A stretch of 64,000 bases of DNA, from contig JAFLEH010000030.1 in the NCBI GenBank assembly GCA_017301995.1, positions 36,095 to 100,094 on the forward strand, written 5' to 3'. This document shows positions 26,478-36,303 of this stretch, piece after piece. Every line of letters begins with the position of its first letter. The stretch's first letter is position 1. Both the position numbers and the translations under genes were made by a program. Source of the stretch: Verrucomicrobiota bacterium (lineage in GTDB: Bacteria; Verrucomicrobiota; Verrucomicrobiia; Verrucomicrobiales; Akkermansiaceae). The notes beneath the pieces were generated by a model. It made no database searches. It was not told where the DNA came from and worked only from the letters and a program-made list of their open reading frames with translations.

Positions 26478-29400
26478 TCATTCGGTGGTTAGCCGGAAGA
26501 ACGCCGCATCGCCCTGACCGGAGAAACGGATCTCCAGCTTGCCGTCGCGGACGGAGATCTGCGGTTCGGTCACGGGAAACGGGCTGAATGCCGCCGGATC
26601 GACGCTGGCGCTCGTTTCGAGGCCGAATGTTAGATGAAACGCGCCGGTCAGGGGATCGCGTTCGAGCCTTGGCGTGGGCAGCTTGAGCGCGCGCACCTGG
26701 TCCGGTTTGAACAAACCCGCCCCGGGGGCCGTGGCGAAGTAGGTTTCGACCAGGGCCGTTTGTTGGGTTTGCCAGTCGAAGCCAAGCGCGGCCAACCGGA
26801 ACTCCGTGGCGTCGTTGAGGCCGTCGCTATCGGTGTCCGCCGAAGTCGATAGGGTCTGGCCGTGGATATGGATTGTGAAGGGGTTCTTGTCGCCGATGAC
26901 GTTGCTGCTGATCTGAAGGGTGGCCAATTTATAGGCGTTCGAAGAAGGATTGAAGGTAACGGTGAAAGTAGCCGTGCCTGGTCCCACTGGAATCGTGGCC
27001 GAACTGGGTGCGCTGACGGTGAAGTCATCGGCATCCGGTCCGGATTTGGCGATGGAAATGCCGCTGAGATCGGCGGTCCCGGGGTTGGTGATGGTGAAGG
27101 TGACGGGTGGGTTATGGCCTTCCGTCCAGCCGAGAACCACGGATCCGCCATTTCCGAAATTGATGTTTCCCGTATTCGAACTCAGCGCCCCCGTCTGGGC
27201 GAGCGCGATGTCCGGGGCACCGTAGGCGAATAGTGTGTTAGGAGCGTTGGTTCCGCCCGGAGTGGTGACCTGGACGCTCGCGGCGCCCACCTCGCCGGGG
27301 GGCGTGATGGCGGTGACGGTGGTGTCGTTGACTACGGTTACGCCCGTCGCCGCCGCGCCGCCGATGGTGACCGCCGCAGTCCCGGTTAGGTTGGTTCCGG
27401 TGATCGTCACGGGGGTCCCGCCCACGGCGTTTCCTGTTGGAGGAGAAACACCGGTGACAACCGGCGGCGGCACCGGCAGGGTGAATAGATAGACCGCGCC
27501 CGAATCGCCGGCGGCTTCGTCGGGAGTGCTGTTGACGCCCGTGGTGCCGCCATCCTCGTAGGCGGCACCGGCGAGGATGGTGATGCCGCTGACCGCCACG
27601 GAACCGCCGAACAGGTCGATGGCCTGCGTGTTGGACGCCTTGAGATAGGCCAGTTGTGACCACGTGCCCGAGCTTCTGGCAAACATATAAGCTGCGCCGG
27701 CATAGGTGGCGGAATTGTCCGCCTGGGTGCCGGAACCGCCGGATAGGGGAGCGTTCACGCCGGTGGCATTGGCGGATTCGTAGGGCGCGCCGACCACCAG
27801 CGTGTCGCCATCCACCGCCACGCTCAGACCAAAGCTGTCATAGGCACCGGTGTTGCTTGCCTTGAGATACGCCTGCTGGCTCCAAGTGCCGGAACTGCGG
27901 GTGAAGACATAAGCCGCGCCACAGTCCTGGGCGGAATTGTCGGACTGGGTGCCGGAACCGCCTGTTAGGGGTGCGTTCACTCCGGTGGCATTGCCGGCTT
28001 CCCGGTTCGCACCGACGACCGCCGTGTCTCCGTCCACGTCAACCGAGATGCCGAAGTTGTCATTCGCTCCGGTGTTGCCCGCTTTCAGATAGGCCTGCTG
28101 GCTCCATACCCCGCCGCTGCGGGTGAAGACATAGGCCGCTCCGGCATACTGCGTGCTGATGTGGTCGCCCTGGCTGCCGTTTACCCCGGTGGCGTTGCTG
28201 GATTCATTGATAGCACCCACCACCAGGGTGTCCGCGGAGACCGCCACGGAACCGCCAAAGAAATCGCTCGCGCCGGTATTGCTGGCCTTGACATAGGCTT
28301 GCTGGGTCCAAACCCCGCCGCTGCGCGCAAAGATATATGCGGCGCCGGAGTTCGTCGCCGAGTTGTCCGCCTGGTTGCCGCCGACTCCCGTGGCATTGCT
28401 GTCTTCCTGGCTCGCCCCGACCGCGATGGTGTCGCCATCGACATCCACCGAAATGCCGAAGCGGTCGCCCGCCGCGGAGTTGCTGGCTTTCAGATAGGCC
28501 TGCTGCGACCACACGCCCGCGGTCCGGGTGAAGACATACACCGCGCCGGAATTGGGCGCCGAATTGTCACTTTGGTTGCCATTCACCCCGGTGGCGTTGC
28601 TGTCCTCCTGCCAAGCTCCAACCACCACCGTGTCGCCCGATACCGCGACCGCCGAGCCGAAAAGGTCTTCGCTTCCGGTATTCTCGGCTTTCAGATAGGC
28701 CTGCTGCGACCAAACTCCGCCGGTTCTCACAAACACATAGACCGCGCCGGAACTCGGCGCGGAATTGTCGGCTTGATTGCCGTTTACCCCGGTGGCGTTG
28801 CTGTTTTCATAAGGGGCGCCCACCACCGCCGTGTCGCCGTCGATCGCCACGGCGTAGCCGAAACGGTCGGAGTATCCGGTGTTGCTGGCCTTCAGATAGG
28901 CCTGCTGGGCGATGGGGTCGATGGTGATTGGATAGCGGGCATCGCGCTCGTCCACCAGCAGGCGGATCGTTTGCCCGCCAGCATCCTCGAAACGCGCGGG
29001 CAGCATTTTGCCATCGGCGTCCCAGGCTTTCAGACCGGTGTAAGTCACGGCGGAAACCCCGTTTCCATGCCGGAAATCCACACCGCGCCCGTCACCGGAA
29101 ATGACAGGCCGCAAACCGCCGCGGATCTCCATCAGAAGTTCCAGGTCGCCGCGGGCGGCGAACGCGGGCCGTTCGTCGATCACGAACCCGTGCTCCAGTC
29201 CTCGCGAGTCGTTCAGAAACCATTCGCGGATCGTGCCGTCCCATTTGTATGATAGATGACGCCCGTCCAATCCGATCTCCGGATCACCGGAAACGCCGGT
29301 TTTGAGGCGTCCGAAGCCGTAGCTTTTCAACGCGAGCCCCCACTGCCAGCCGCCGCCATCCGGTTCTACCAAAAACCCGTCCGGCGCGAACGCGGTGGTC

Positions 29401-29597
29401 CATTTCTGGCCGGAGTTGCGCGCCTGCCAGCCAACGCCGTCGCGAGGCTGAAACGCATGGCTGCCGGTCTCGTAGGCCGCACGGATGCCCTGCCAGTCGG
29501 ATTCGGAGGGATTCATGGGGGCGCCCGCCCATGCGGGTGACGCGGCTAGACAAATGGCGGCGAGGAGCGAAGTAGGGGTTGCTGGGTAGGCGTTCAT
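26478..29597 (-). CDS. FG-GAP repeat secreted protein with IPT/TIG and Ca-binding C-terminal module
   Basis: 1039 residues with a signal peptide (TSLLAAICLAASPAWAG). After a ~230-residue N-terminal domain come about eight FG-GAP-type repeats of ~55 residues, each with the pattern QQAYLKASNTG, DRFGYAVAIDGDTAVVGA, SGAVYVF and V(W)SQQ. Then there is an IPT/TIG domain (VVTGVSPPTGNAVGGTPVTI), a choice-of-anchor-D/HYDIN-like domain (TFTITNPGTADLSGISI) and a C-terminal module with DTDSDGLNDATEFRLAALGF ending AAFFRLTTE. FG-GAP repeats form beta-propellers, often in adhesion or matrix interaction. The next gene upstream, 39 bases away, carries the same C-terminal module. Confidence 0.87.
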   Translation of the reverse strand: MNAYPATPTSLLAAICLAASPAWAGAPMNPSESDWQGIRAAYETGSHAFQPRDGVGWQARNSGQKWTTAFAPDGFLVEPDGGGWQWGLALKSYGFGRLKTGVSGDPEIGLDGRHLSYKWDGTIREWFLNDSRGLEHGFVIDERPAFAARGDLELLMEIRGGLRPVISGDGRGVDFRHGNGVSAVTYTGLKAWDADGKMLPARFEDAGGQTIRLLVDERDARYPITIDPIAQQAYLKASNTGYSDRFGYAVAIDGDTAVVGAPYENSNATGVNGNQADNSAPSSGAVYVFVRTGGVWSQQAYLKAENTGSEDLFGSAVAVSGDTVVVGAWQEDSNATGVNGNQSDNSAPNSGAVYVFTRTAGVWSQQAYLKASNSAAGDRFGISVDVDGDTIAVGASQEDSNATGVGGNQADNSATNSGAAYIFARSGGVWTQQAYVKASNTGASDFFGGSVAVSADTLVVGAINESSNATGVNGSQGDHISTQYAGAAYVFTRSGGVWSQQAYLKAGNTGANDNFGISVDVDGDTAVVGANREAGNATGVNAPLTGGSGTQSDNSAQDCGAAYVFTRSSGTWSQQAYLKASNTGAYDSFGLSVAVDGDTLVVGAPYESANATGVNAPLSGGSGTQADNSATYAGAAYMFARSSGTWSQLAYLKASNTQAIDLFGGSVAVSGITILAGAAYEDGGTTGVNSTPDEAAGDSGAVYLFTLPVPPPVVTGVSPPTGNAVGGTPVTITGTNLTGTAAVTIGGAAATGVTVVNDTTVTAITPPGEVGAASVQVTTPGGTNAPNTLFAYGAPDIALAQTGALSSNTGNINFGNGGSVVLGWTEGHNPPVTFTITNPGTADLSGISIAKSGPDADDFTVSAPSSATIPVGPGTATFTVTFNPSSNAYKLATLQISSNVIGDKNPFTIHIHGQTLSTSADTDSDGLNDATEFRLAALGFDWQTQQTALVETYFATAPGAGLFKPDQVRALKLPTPRLERDPLTGAFHLTFGLETSASVDPAAFSPFPVTEPQISVRDGKLEIRFSGQGDAAFFRLTTE

Positions 29598-29636
29598 CGG
29601 GACAAGCGATCGAAGGTTTCAGATAGATGACCGGAT

Positions 29637-32624
29637 TCACTCTGGAAACAGGCGGTAGAACGCCTTGCCGCCCGCCGCGGCGAACTCCAGAACGATCTGG
29701 CCGTTGACGATGCCAACCTGCGGGGCGGCTAGCGGAAAATGTTGGAAACTTCCGGGCAGAAGGTTGGCGCTTTCCTCGACGCCGATGGCGAGGGTGAAGG
29801 CCCCGGTATCGGGATCCCGCCGGATGAGCGGCGCGGTCCCTTGCTGTGCCTGGATCTGGCTTTCGGTTAGAAAACCCGCGCCAGCCGCCGCGGCGTAGTA
29901 GGTGTTGACAAGCTCGATTTGGCTGACCTCCCAGTCGAAGCCCATCGCGGCCATCCGGAACTCCGACGCGTCATTGAGACCGTCGCCGTCCGAGTCCTCC
30001 GCATACGACAATGCCCGCGCGGTCAGCGAAATGTCGTAGGGGTTTCTCTCGCCCGCCACGTTGCTGTGGATCCGGATAGACGCGTTTCTAACTCCACTGC
30101 CCGACAATGGGGAAAACGCCACGGTGAACGTGGCGGAAGCCGTGCCTACGGGGATGCTGGTGACGCTGGGCGGGCCCACGGTGAAGTCGGCGGCATCCGG
30201 GCCGTCCTTTGTGATGGTTAGACCGGTGAGTTCCGCGTTGCCGGGATTGGTGATGGTGAAAGTGACCGGCGCGCCCGTGGTGCCGAGCACCGCCGTGCCG
30301 ATGGATACACCGGTCACCCCGTCTGCGAGCGGAGCCGCCCGCGCCACCGCGATGTTAGGCAGCGGCAGTCCATAAACCGCCACCGCGAAATCGTAGTTGC
30401 CGAGAGTGTTCTCCCCTTCCCCCGCCACCACGATTCGGTTGTCCGGTAGAAGCGCCACCGCGTATGCCTGATCGTTGGCGGGACTGAGCGCGGTCGTCAG
30501 TTTTCCGCCGGTTCCGAACGAGGTGTCGAGGGTGCCGCCAGAGGTGTAGCGGGCCAGGGCGAAGTCGTGGCTTCCGCCGACCTCCGCGCCGCCCGCGAGG
30601 AGGATTCCGCCATCGCTTTGCAGCACCATTCCGCGGCCGTGATCATTGCCCGGACCGATGGGTGTTTGGACGATTCCCCCTGATCCAAAGCCCGAATCCA
30701 GGACTCCGAAATTCGTATAACGGACCAGCGCGAAGTCGGTGTTGCCGCCATTCGTGACCTCGCCGGCCAGCAGGATTTCTCCATCAGGCTGGACCTGAAC
30801 CGCCATCGCCCTATCGTCCGCGGCGCTGATAGAGGTCGCCACCTTTCCTCCGGCACCGAATGTTCCGTCCAGCGAACCTCCGGGATTGTAGCGATGAAGG
30901 ATGAAATCGTATCCTCCTCCGTTGGCGCCGGATCCGGCGACGACGATCTGCCCGTTAGCCTGCACGGCGATCGCGGATGCCGTCTCATGGCTTCCGGAGT
31001 TGCCCGGAGTCACCACCTTTCCGCCAGAACCAAACGTGCCGTCCAAGGCGCCGGCGTCGGTAAGCCGAACCAGCGCGACATCATAATCCGTGCCATTGGA
31101 GGTGTATCCCGCAACCAGAATCCGGCCATCGGACAACAATGCCATTGCCTGCCCGAAATCATCTCCGCTTCCGACCGGAATCATCGCCACGCCACCAGTG
31201 CCAAATCCGGCATCGGGCGTGCCCGACGAAGAATAGCCCAACACCACGAAATCATAGTTCGCTCCATTCCATGCAAACCCGCCGGCCAGAATCCTGCCAT
31301 CGGGCCGCACGATCACGGAACGCGCCTCCTCGGAAAACCCTTGGGCGGTAATATCGGTCAAGACCAATCCGCCGGCGCCGAATGTCGGATCCAACTCCCC
31401 CGTGTTCGTGAAACGGGCCAGCGCGATCTTGCCGTTATATCCCCCGACCGGCACGGAGATTCCGGCCACCACGATTTTTCCATCCGCCTGCACCGCCACC
31501 GCCCGGGCGTACTCGTTTTGGCCCGCGCCAAAATCGGTTAGAGTCATGCCGGTGGAGCCGAAATTCCGATCCACCGTGCCGTTGCTGAATCCCAGCCAAT
31601 ACCCCGAAATGGTGAAGGTGTAGGGGCTTTTCGCCGCGTCGTCGCTGGCAACACTCACCGTCGCGGTCCTGAGTCCGGTCCCGGTCGGGGTGAAGGTGAT
31701 GGAGAATGTCGTGGATCCGCCGTTGGCGGCCAGCGCCGCCGAGGATGGCTGCGCCGTGACGGTGAAATCGCCCGAGCCGGTGAGGGTGACGAAATCGGGC
31801 CCGGCCCCGGTTAGATTCAGCGCGAGGTCGCCGGTATTGGTGATGGTGAACGTCCGCGTCACCGATCCGCCCAACAACAACGGCGAGCCGAAATCGGTAT
31901 GGTCGGTTAGAGAAGGCGTGGCGTCACCTTGGGAAACCGCCACGCCATTTACGGATAGGGAAATCGACGGCCTCGGGGCCGCGCTGTCATTGCCCTCCAC
32001 CCGGTAGTTGTCGATCCCCACCACGCCATCCGACCCGAACTGCACGTTGAATCCGTTGGGACTGAAGAGCTTCACTTTCACGGTCGCGTGTGCGGCTCCC
32101 ACATTGACGGTGCCGCTCGCCAGTTTGACCGAGAAATCGCCGTTCCAGATCTCGTAATCGACATCCCGCTGCAAGGGCGGGGTCTGCCAGACGCCGAGAT
32201 CGAAACCGTAGAAACTTACGCCGCCGGTCCATCCGGAAACCGGCAGGATGTTCACATTGGCCACCGGTTGCCCGGTATAACTGATCCCCTGGAGATCGCT
32301 GAAGCCGAGGCTGTGGATCACCATTTGGGCGGTGACGGGACTCGCGCCGAACGCGGCTTTCGCCTGATGATGGATACCCACATTGGGAACCTGGAACCAG
32401 CCGCCGAAACCATCGGTGTACACGCCGTTTCCAGCGGTATGCCATGGGCTGACCGTGACAATTTCCGAACGCGCCAACCCGGCCGCGGCCATGACGAATC
32501 CGGCCGCCAACCCAACAAAACGGGCGGATGGAAAACGGGGCGACCGTGGCGGACGCGAGCCCGCACCGTGACCGGCGGATAGCGATGACGCGGCTATAGG
32601 GACCTTGGGCGATATGGGGTTCAT
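29637..32624 (-). CDS. Delta-60 repeat secreted protein with choice-of-anchor D domains
   Basis: 995 residues from the ATG at 32624 (MNPISPKVPIAAS); an upstream extension to 32774 is unlikely. A long signal sequence ends around FVGLAAGFVMAAAGLARSE. A ~190-residue N-terminal domain (WFQVPNVGIHHQAKAAF) is followed by an anchor-D domain (FTITNTGDLALNLTG). Then come about seven delta-60 repeats of ~55 residues (GELDPTFGAGGLVLTD, AVQADGKIVVAG, DFALVRYT). A second anchor-D domain follows, and finally the C-terminal module with DSDGDGLNDASEFRMAAMGF ending KAFYRLFPE. Delta-60 repeats build propeller-like structures. Secreted or surface-located; ligand unknown. Confidence 0.87.
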   Translation of the reverse strand: MNPISPKVPIAASSLSAGHGAGSRPPRSPRFPSARFVGLAAGFVMAAAGLARSEIVTVSPWHTAGNGVYTDGFGGWFQVPNVGIHHQAKAAFGASPVTAQMVIHSLGFSDLQGISYTGQPVANVNILPVSGWTGGVSFYGFDLGVWQTPPLQRDVDYEIWNGDFSVKLASGTVNVGAAHATVKVKLFSPNGFNVQFGSDGVVGIDNYRVEGNDSAAPRPSISLSVNGVAVSQGDATPSLTDHTDFGSPLLLGGSVTRTFTITNTGDLALNLTGAGPDFVTLTGSGDFTVTAQPSSAALAANGGSTTFSITFTPTGTGLRTATVSVASDDAAKSPYTFTISGYWLGFSNGTVDRNFGSTGMTLTDFGAGQNEYARAVAVQADGKIVVAGISVPVGGYNGKIALARFTNTGELDPTFGAGGLVLTDITAQGFSEEARSVIVRPDGRILAGGFAWNGANYDFVVLGYSSSGTPDAGFGTGGVAMIPVGSGDDFGQAMALLSDGRILVAGYTSNGTDYDVALVRLTDAGALDGTFGSGGKVVTPGNSGSHETASAIAVQANGQIVVAGSGANGGGYDFILHRYNPGGSLDGTFGAGGKVATSISAADDRAMAVQVQPDGEILLAGEVTNGGNTDFALVRYTNFGVLDSGFGSGGIVQTPIGPGNDHGRGMVLQSDGGILLAGGAEVGGSHDFALARYTSGGTLDTSFGTGGKLTTALSPANDQAYAVALLPDNRIVVAGEGENTLGNYDFAVAVYGLPLPNIAVARAAPLADGVTGVSIGTAVLGTTGAPVTFTITNPGNAELTGLTITKDGPDAADFTVGPPSVTSIPVGTASATFTVAFSPLSGSGVRNASIRIHSNVAGERNPYDISLTARALSYAEDSDGDGLNDASEFRMAAMGFDWEVSQIELVNTYYAAAAGAGFLTESQIQAQQGTAPLIRRDPDTGAFTLAIGVEESANLLPGSFQHFPLAAPQVGIVNGQIVLEFAAAGGKAFYRLFPE

Positions 32625-32713
32625 GGCGATTGGCACAAGCGGCCAATCTACCCCATCGCGGCGATTTGACAACGGAATTTTATCTCCAGGATCTGTGCTA
32701 GAAAGGAAAATGG

Positions 32714-32855
32714 AACCGCGAATGGACGCCAATTGACGCGAATTTTCAATGAGTTGGAAAGCTCGGATGTTCAAGCCATCAGTTGAACGTCCCAGCCGTC
32801 AGAACGCATTCATTTTCAATTCCATATTCGTGTACATTCGCGTTCATTCGCGGTT
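32714..32855. repeat. Paired inverted intergenic element (CGCGAAT words)
   Basis: The left arm (32714-32743) is built of three ~10-base words related to ACGCGAAT. The right arm (32826-32855) is its inverse complement with 25 of 30 positions matching. About 82 bases separate the arms. The element fills much of the 321-base gap between the delta-60 gene start and the SGNH gene stop; the rest of the gap holds nothing I recognise. Confidence 0.75.
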
Positions 32856-32945
32856 TCTGGCTTGATAGGTTCTCGGGAGAGGCCGCGCTTCCACGGGCGC
32901 GGCTCTTTGTTGATTGCTTGCCAGATTCCCTGGCGGTTTTCCGGA

Positions 32946-34091
32946 TTATTTTGGCGACTCCAGCGCCTTCCTTAGCACCGGCTCCATGGCGTCGGCCTGG
33001 CGGACGAAGCCGAGGTCGTTCGGGTGGCTGCCGTCGGTGGCGCCGTCGCCGTCAACACCTAACAAAACATCGCCGGGGATGTAGTGGAGGTTTTGGACGC
33101 CTTCTTTCACCAGCGTGTCGAACGCGGCCTTGAGCGCGGCGTGGTTTTCGTCATGGAATTTCGCTTTGGCGGGGGTGATCCACGAGTTGGTGTAGCGGCG
33201 GTCCTCGACGAGCACGATGGGGGTGGAGGGCCACTTGGCGCGCAGTTGCCTGACCAGGGGAGCGCATTTGGCGGTGACGTCGGCGGGTCCCATGTTAGGA
33301 AGGCAGTCGATGACAAACGCCGCGGCGTCCACCTCGCGGAGAAGTTCGCCCACCGCCGCGTCCATTTTCCCGTTTCCGGAGAAACCGAGATTGACCACCG
33401 GCATGTCCAGGCGGCGGCCGAGGATGGCGGTGTGGACCATGCCTGGCCGCGAGGCACTGGCTCCGTGGGTGATCGAGGTGCCGTAGAACACCAACGGTTT
33501 GTTAGCACGGGGCGGCAATCCGTCGAACTTCGCGCCGGGTGGCACGCCGATCTCCAACCGTTCCACGCCGTTGTAGAGCGGCAGATAGGCCGCGTATTCC
33601 CGCAAGCCGGGCGCGAGGCCGGATACAATCTCCGCCTGCACATCCGGCTTGGTGGGTTTCACCGCCTGGACCCAGCGCCAGCGGCCGGAATCGTCGCGGG
33701 CGTAGAGGTCGAGCCCGCTCACGCCGGTGGCCGTCATGTGGGGCATGGCGAGGTTCGGCTTGAGCGTGAGGTAGCGCGCGTGAATCGCCCGCGCGTCGGT
33801 GCGGAAACGGACCATCATGCCGGCGCTGTCGCGGCTGAGCGACCACACGGCGGCGGTAACCTTGCCCTCGGCCTTGGCCGGGAGCCGGTCGAACCAGCGT
33901 TTGCGTTCCTGGTCCGCCCATGCGCGGCCTTCCACGCCCCACCGGGTGACGTCGTGCCACTCGATCCGGCCCTTGGCGGCCTGGTTGCCGCCCATGGTCG
34001 GATCGTGTTTGGTGGTGTCCGCGGGCGGTGCGGCGGCGGCGCAAGCCACGGCGCACGCCAGCACGGTTAGAATGTCCGGCAAGCGTGCCAT
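32946..34091 (-). CDS. Secreted SGNH/GDSL-family hydrolase
   Basis: 381 residues from the ATG at 34091 (MARLPDILTVLACAVACAAA, signal peptide). An N-terminal beta-rich ancillary domain spans ~40-175 (GMMVRFRTDARAIHARYLTL). The SGNH core begins with block I FYGTSITHGASAS, carrying the catalytic serine. NLGFSGNGKMD supplies the glycine/asparagine block, and DGSHPNDLGF near the end holds the catalytic Asp-His pair. Such enzymes are carbohydrate or acyl esterases. It starts 14 bases after the stop of the DUF1080 gene on the same strand, so the two are probably one operon. Confidence 0.9.
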   Translation of the reverse strand: MARLPDILTVLACAVACAAAAPPADTTKHDPTMGGNQAAKGRIEWHDVTRWGVEGRAWADQERKRWFDRLPAKAEGKVTAAVWSLSRDSAGMMVRFRTDARAIHARYLTLKPNLAMPHMTATGVSGLDLYARDDSGRWRWVQAVKPTKPDVQAEIVSGLAPGLREYAAYLPLYNGVERLEIGVPPGAKFDGLPPRANKPLVFYGTSITHGASASRPGMVHTAILGRRLDMPVVNLGFSGNGKMDAAVGELLREVDAAAFVIDCLPNMGPADVTAKCAPLVRQLRAKWPSTPIVLVEDRRYTNSWITPAKAKFHDENHAALKAAFDTLVKEGVQNLHYIPGDVLLGVDGDGATDGSHPNDLGFVRQADAMEPVLRKALESPK

Positions 34092-34105
34092 GGCGGTGTC
34101 TCCGG

Positions 34106-35281
34106 TTAGCGCGGATCCCATCCGGCGGCGCGGATGATCTGTTCGATCTCACCCTTGCGGCCGGCGCTGTCCTGATAGAGTTTGAAACCGGTCAGATAGC
34201 GGACCGCGTAGAACACCCGCATGATCGATCCCTTCTTGGCTTCCATGCCGTTGGCGGGGGTCTTTTTCACCGCTTCGGTCCAGTTTCCGAGGGCCGTGTC
34301 GATGGTTTTCACGGTGGCGTCGTCGCTGGCGTAGCAGAGCGATTCCATCAGACGGAGGAGGCGTTCCTCGCCTTGTTTGGATTCGGCGTCGAGGCGGATC
34401 GACTTGGCGATTTCGAGTTTCTTGGCGGTGGCCGCAGCGGGGTCCATGGCGCCCATGTCGCCGCCTTCGACCGCGCGTTTCGGCAGCGGGCGGTACCAGA
34501 TGTTGCGGAAACGGATCGGATTGCCGTGGTCCTGGAGTTTCAGCGGTCCGGCATCGGGGAACGGACGGTCCTTGCTGCGTCCCTTGTGGCCGCCGCCGCC
34601 TTCGAGCGGAGTGGAATCCTGGACCACCACGCCGTTGATCGTCACGGTCAGGCGGCCGCTGTCCACCATCTTGCCATCCTTGAAAACCGGGCGGCGGAAG
34701 ATGATATCATAAAACTGCCACTTGCCGGGGGCCTGCAGCGCGTTGGCGTGAGGCGGATTCACCCCATAAACCGATCCGGCGAAGCCATCGGCATAGGTCG
34801 GGTTGTTATAGTTGTCGAGCACCTGGACCTCGGTGTCTCCGGTTAGAAAAATGCCGCTGTTGGAGCGGCCTTGGCTGTTTCCCTGAATCTGGGTGGGAGC
34901 GGACCACTCGACGTGGAGCTGGCAATCGCCGAACTGCTCGCGGGTGCGGATTTCGCCGGATCCGGGCACCACCTGAAGCGCGCCGTCGGTGAGCTTCCAC
35001 GGGGCCGGTTGGCCGGGATTTTTTCCGGATTCCCATTTGGCGAGCGATGCCGGAGTTCCGTCCAGGAGCACGATCGCGTCGGACGGCGGTTTGCCGGGTT
35101 GTTCCTGGGTGCTCGGGGTACCCGGCTCCACGCGCGGCGGCTGCGGACGGTTCATGTCATGGATCGCCCAAGGATGGGTTTCGTTAGGCGGATCGCCGTA
35201 GAACGCGCCATCGGCGAAAACCGGAGCGGTGCCAACCATCCAAACACAGAGGGGAACAACGGATGCTGTGAACTGTTTCAT
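34106..35281 (-). CDS. Secreted DUF1080 (3-keto-disaccharide hydrolase) protein
   Basis: 391 residues with signal peptide KQFTASVVPLCVWMVGTAPVFA. The DUF1080 domain runs from ~60 to ~270 (IVLLDGTPASLAKWESG, RTREQFGDCQLHVEW, SNSGIFLTGDTEVQVLDNYN, PLKLQDHGNPIRFRNIWYR). The last ~110 residues are helical and charged (AAATAKKLEIAKSIRLDAES), an extension that the double-domain paralogue at 25049 lacks. The family includes 3-keto-glycoside hydrolases. It leads a two-gene unit with the SGNH esterase, which suggests joint action on an acylated or glycosidic substrate (inference). Confidence 0.9.
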   Translation of the reverse strand: MKQFTASVVPLCVWMVGTAPVFADGAFYGDPPNETHPWAIHDMNRPQPPRVEPGTPSTQEQPGKPPSDAIVLLDGTPASLAKWESGKNPGQPAPWKLTDGALQVVPGSGEIRTREQFGDCQLHVEWSAPTQIQGNSQGRSNSGIFLTGDTEVQVLDNYNNPTYADGFAGSVYGVNPPHANALQAPGKWQFYDIIFRRPVFKDGKMVDSGRLTVTINGVVVQDSTPLEGGGGHKGRSKDRPFPDAGPLKLQDHGNPIRFRNIWYRPLPKRAVEGGDMGAMDPAAATAKKLEIAKSIRLDAESKQGEERLLRLMESLCYASDDATVKTIDTALGNWTEAVKKTPANGMEAKKGSIMRVFYAVRYLTGFKLYQDSAGRKGEIEQIIRAAGWDPR

Positions 35282-35391
35282 CGTGGCCCCAGCCTAGGCG
35301 GTGCCCCGGCACCCGCAAGCGGAAAATGCGCAACGCGAATCGCACGGTCCCGCTTCCGAACGCGGCAGGAGATTCCCCGGCGGACTGGAGA

Positions 35392-36303
35392 TCATGGCCA
35401 GCGGACCGTGGCGCTGACCGGAAAGTGGTCGGATGGCATCGGCTCGCGATCACGGTGGATGGTTGACGCCAGGACGCGCGCGCCCTTGGAAACGAGGATG
35501 TGGTCCACCTTGAGCGCGCCTTTCGGGCTGGCGCTCCAGAAATGCAGGGTGCGGCGGTCGGCCTCGCCGGGGTGAATGCTCTGGTAGGTGTCGGTCAGGG
35601 CGTTGGGCCACTTTCCGGCGGCCCCGCACAACCACGCGACCGCCGGGTTGCTTTCGTTCGCGTTGAAATCGCCCACGAGTACCACCGGGTCGCCCGGACG
35701 GCGGCGCGCGTCGATCCTCGCGGCCAGAAGCACGGCCGCGCGCTCGCGCGATCCCTGGTGCTGGTGATCCCAGTGGGTGTTGAACACATATAAACCCCGT
35801 CCGGTTTTTCGGTCGGTTAGGTGAATCCACAGGGCGACCCTGGGAATGACGTTGCCCCAGGTTCGGGATCCCGGCTCTTCGGGGTGGTCGGATAGCCAGA
35901 AAGTGCCGCGGTCGGCCGGATCGGCGTATAGGCGATCCCGCCGATAGAAAATGGCGGAGTACTCCCCGGCGCGTTGGCCGTCGTCGCGGCCGACGCCGTA
36001 GAACCCGTAATCGGGCAGGGACGCGCGGAGATCGGCCGCTTGGCCGTGGAGCGCCTCCTGCACGCCCATGACATCGGGGTTCATCTTGCGCACCATGCGG
36101 ACAACCGGGACGAGACGCCTGCGCCACGAGCGGGATCCGGGGTCGCCGGCGTTCTCATAGCGCAGGTTGAAGCTGGCGGCGGTTACCTCCAGCGGCCCGC
36201 CGTTTCCAATGATGTTAGCAGGTGGATCGCCGGTTTCCTTGCGGTCGCAGGCGGCGCCCAATCCGCAGAGGATCACACACCCTAACAGACGAACCGCGCT
36301 CAT
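35392..36303 (-). CDS. Lipoprotein of the endonuclease/exonuclease/phosphatase (EEP) family
   Basis: 303 residues. It begins MSAVRLLGCVILCGLGAACD, with a lipobox GAAC giving a lipidated cysteine near residue 19. The EEP fold follows: AASFNLRYEN, the catalytic MGVQEALHGQ, FNTHWDHQHQGSRERAA, VVLVGDFNANESNP and the terminal PSDHFPVSA. Members cleave phosphodiester or phosphoester bonds in nucleic acids, lipids or inositols; extracytoplasmic members are common in Bacteroidetes and Verrucomicrobia. The ATG overlaps the trpE stop as ATGA, so translation is likely coupled to a biosynthetic gene with no obvious functional link. Confidence 0.9.
   Translation of the reverse strand: MSAVRLLGCVILCGLGAACDRKETGDPPANIIGNGGPLEVTAASFNLRYENAGDPGSRSWRRRLVPVVRMVRKMNPDVMGVQEALHGQAADLRASLPDYGFYGVGRDDGQRAGEYSAIFYRRDRLYADPADRGTFWLSDHPEEPGSRTWGNVIPRVALWIHLTDRKTGRGLYVFNTHWDHQHQGSRERAAVLLAARIDARRRPGDPVVLVGDFNANESNPAVAWLCGAAGKWPNALTDTYQSIHPGEADRRTLHFWSASPKGALKVDHILVSKGARVLASTIHRDREPMPSDHFPVSATVRWP

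Noticed and set aside
27620..28920. Regularly spaced ~165-base repeats that could be mistaken for a CRISPR-like or satellite array
   Set aside because: The period equals the FG-GAP protein repeat (about 55 codons), the frame is kept throughout and the repeats vary at silent sites, so they are coding. The same holds for the delta-60 gene at 30400-31560. No true CRISPR array is present.
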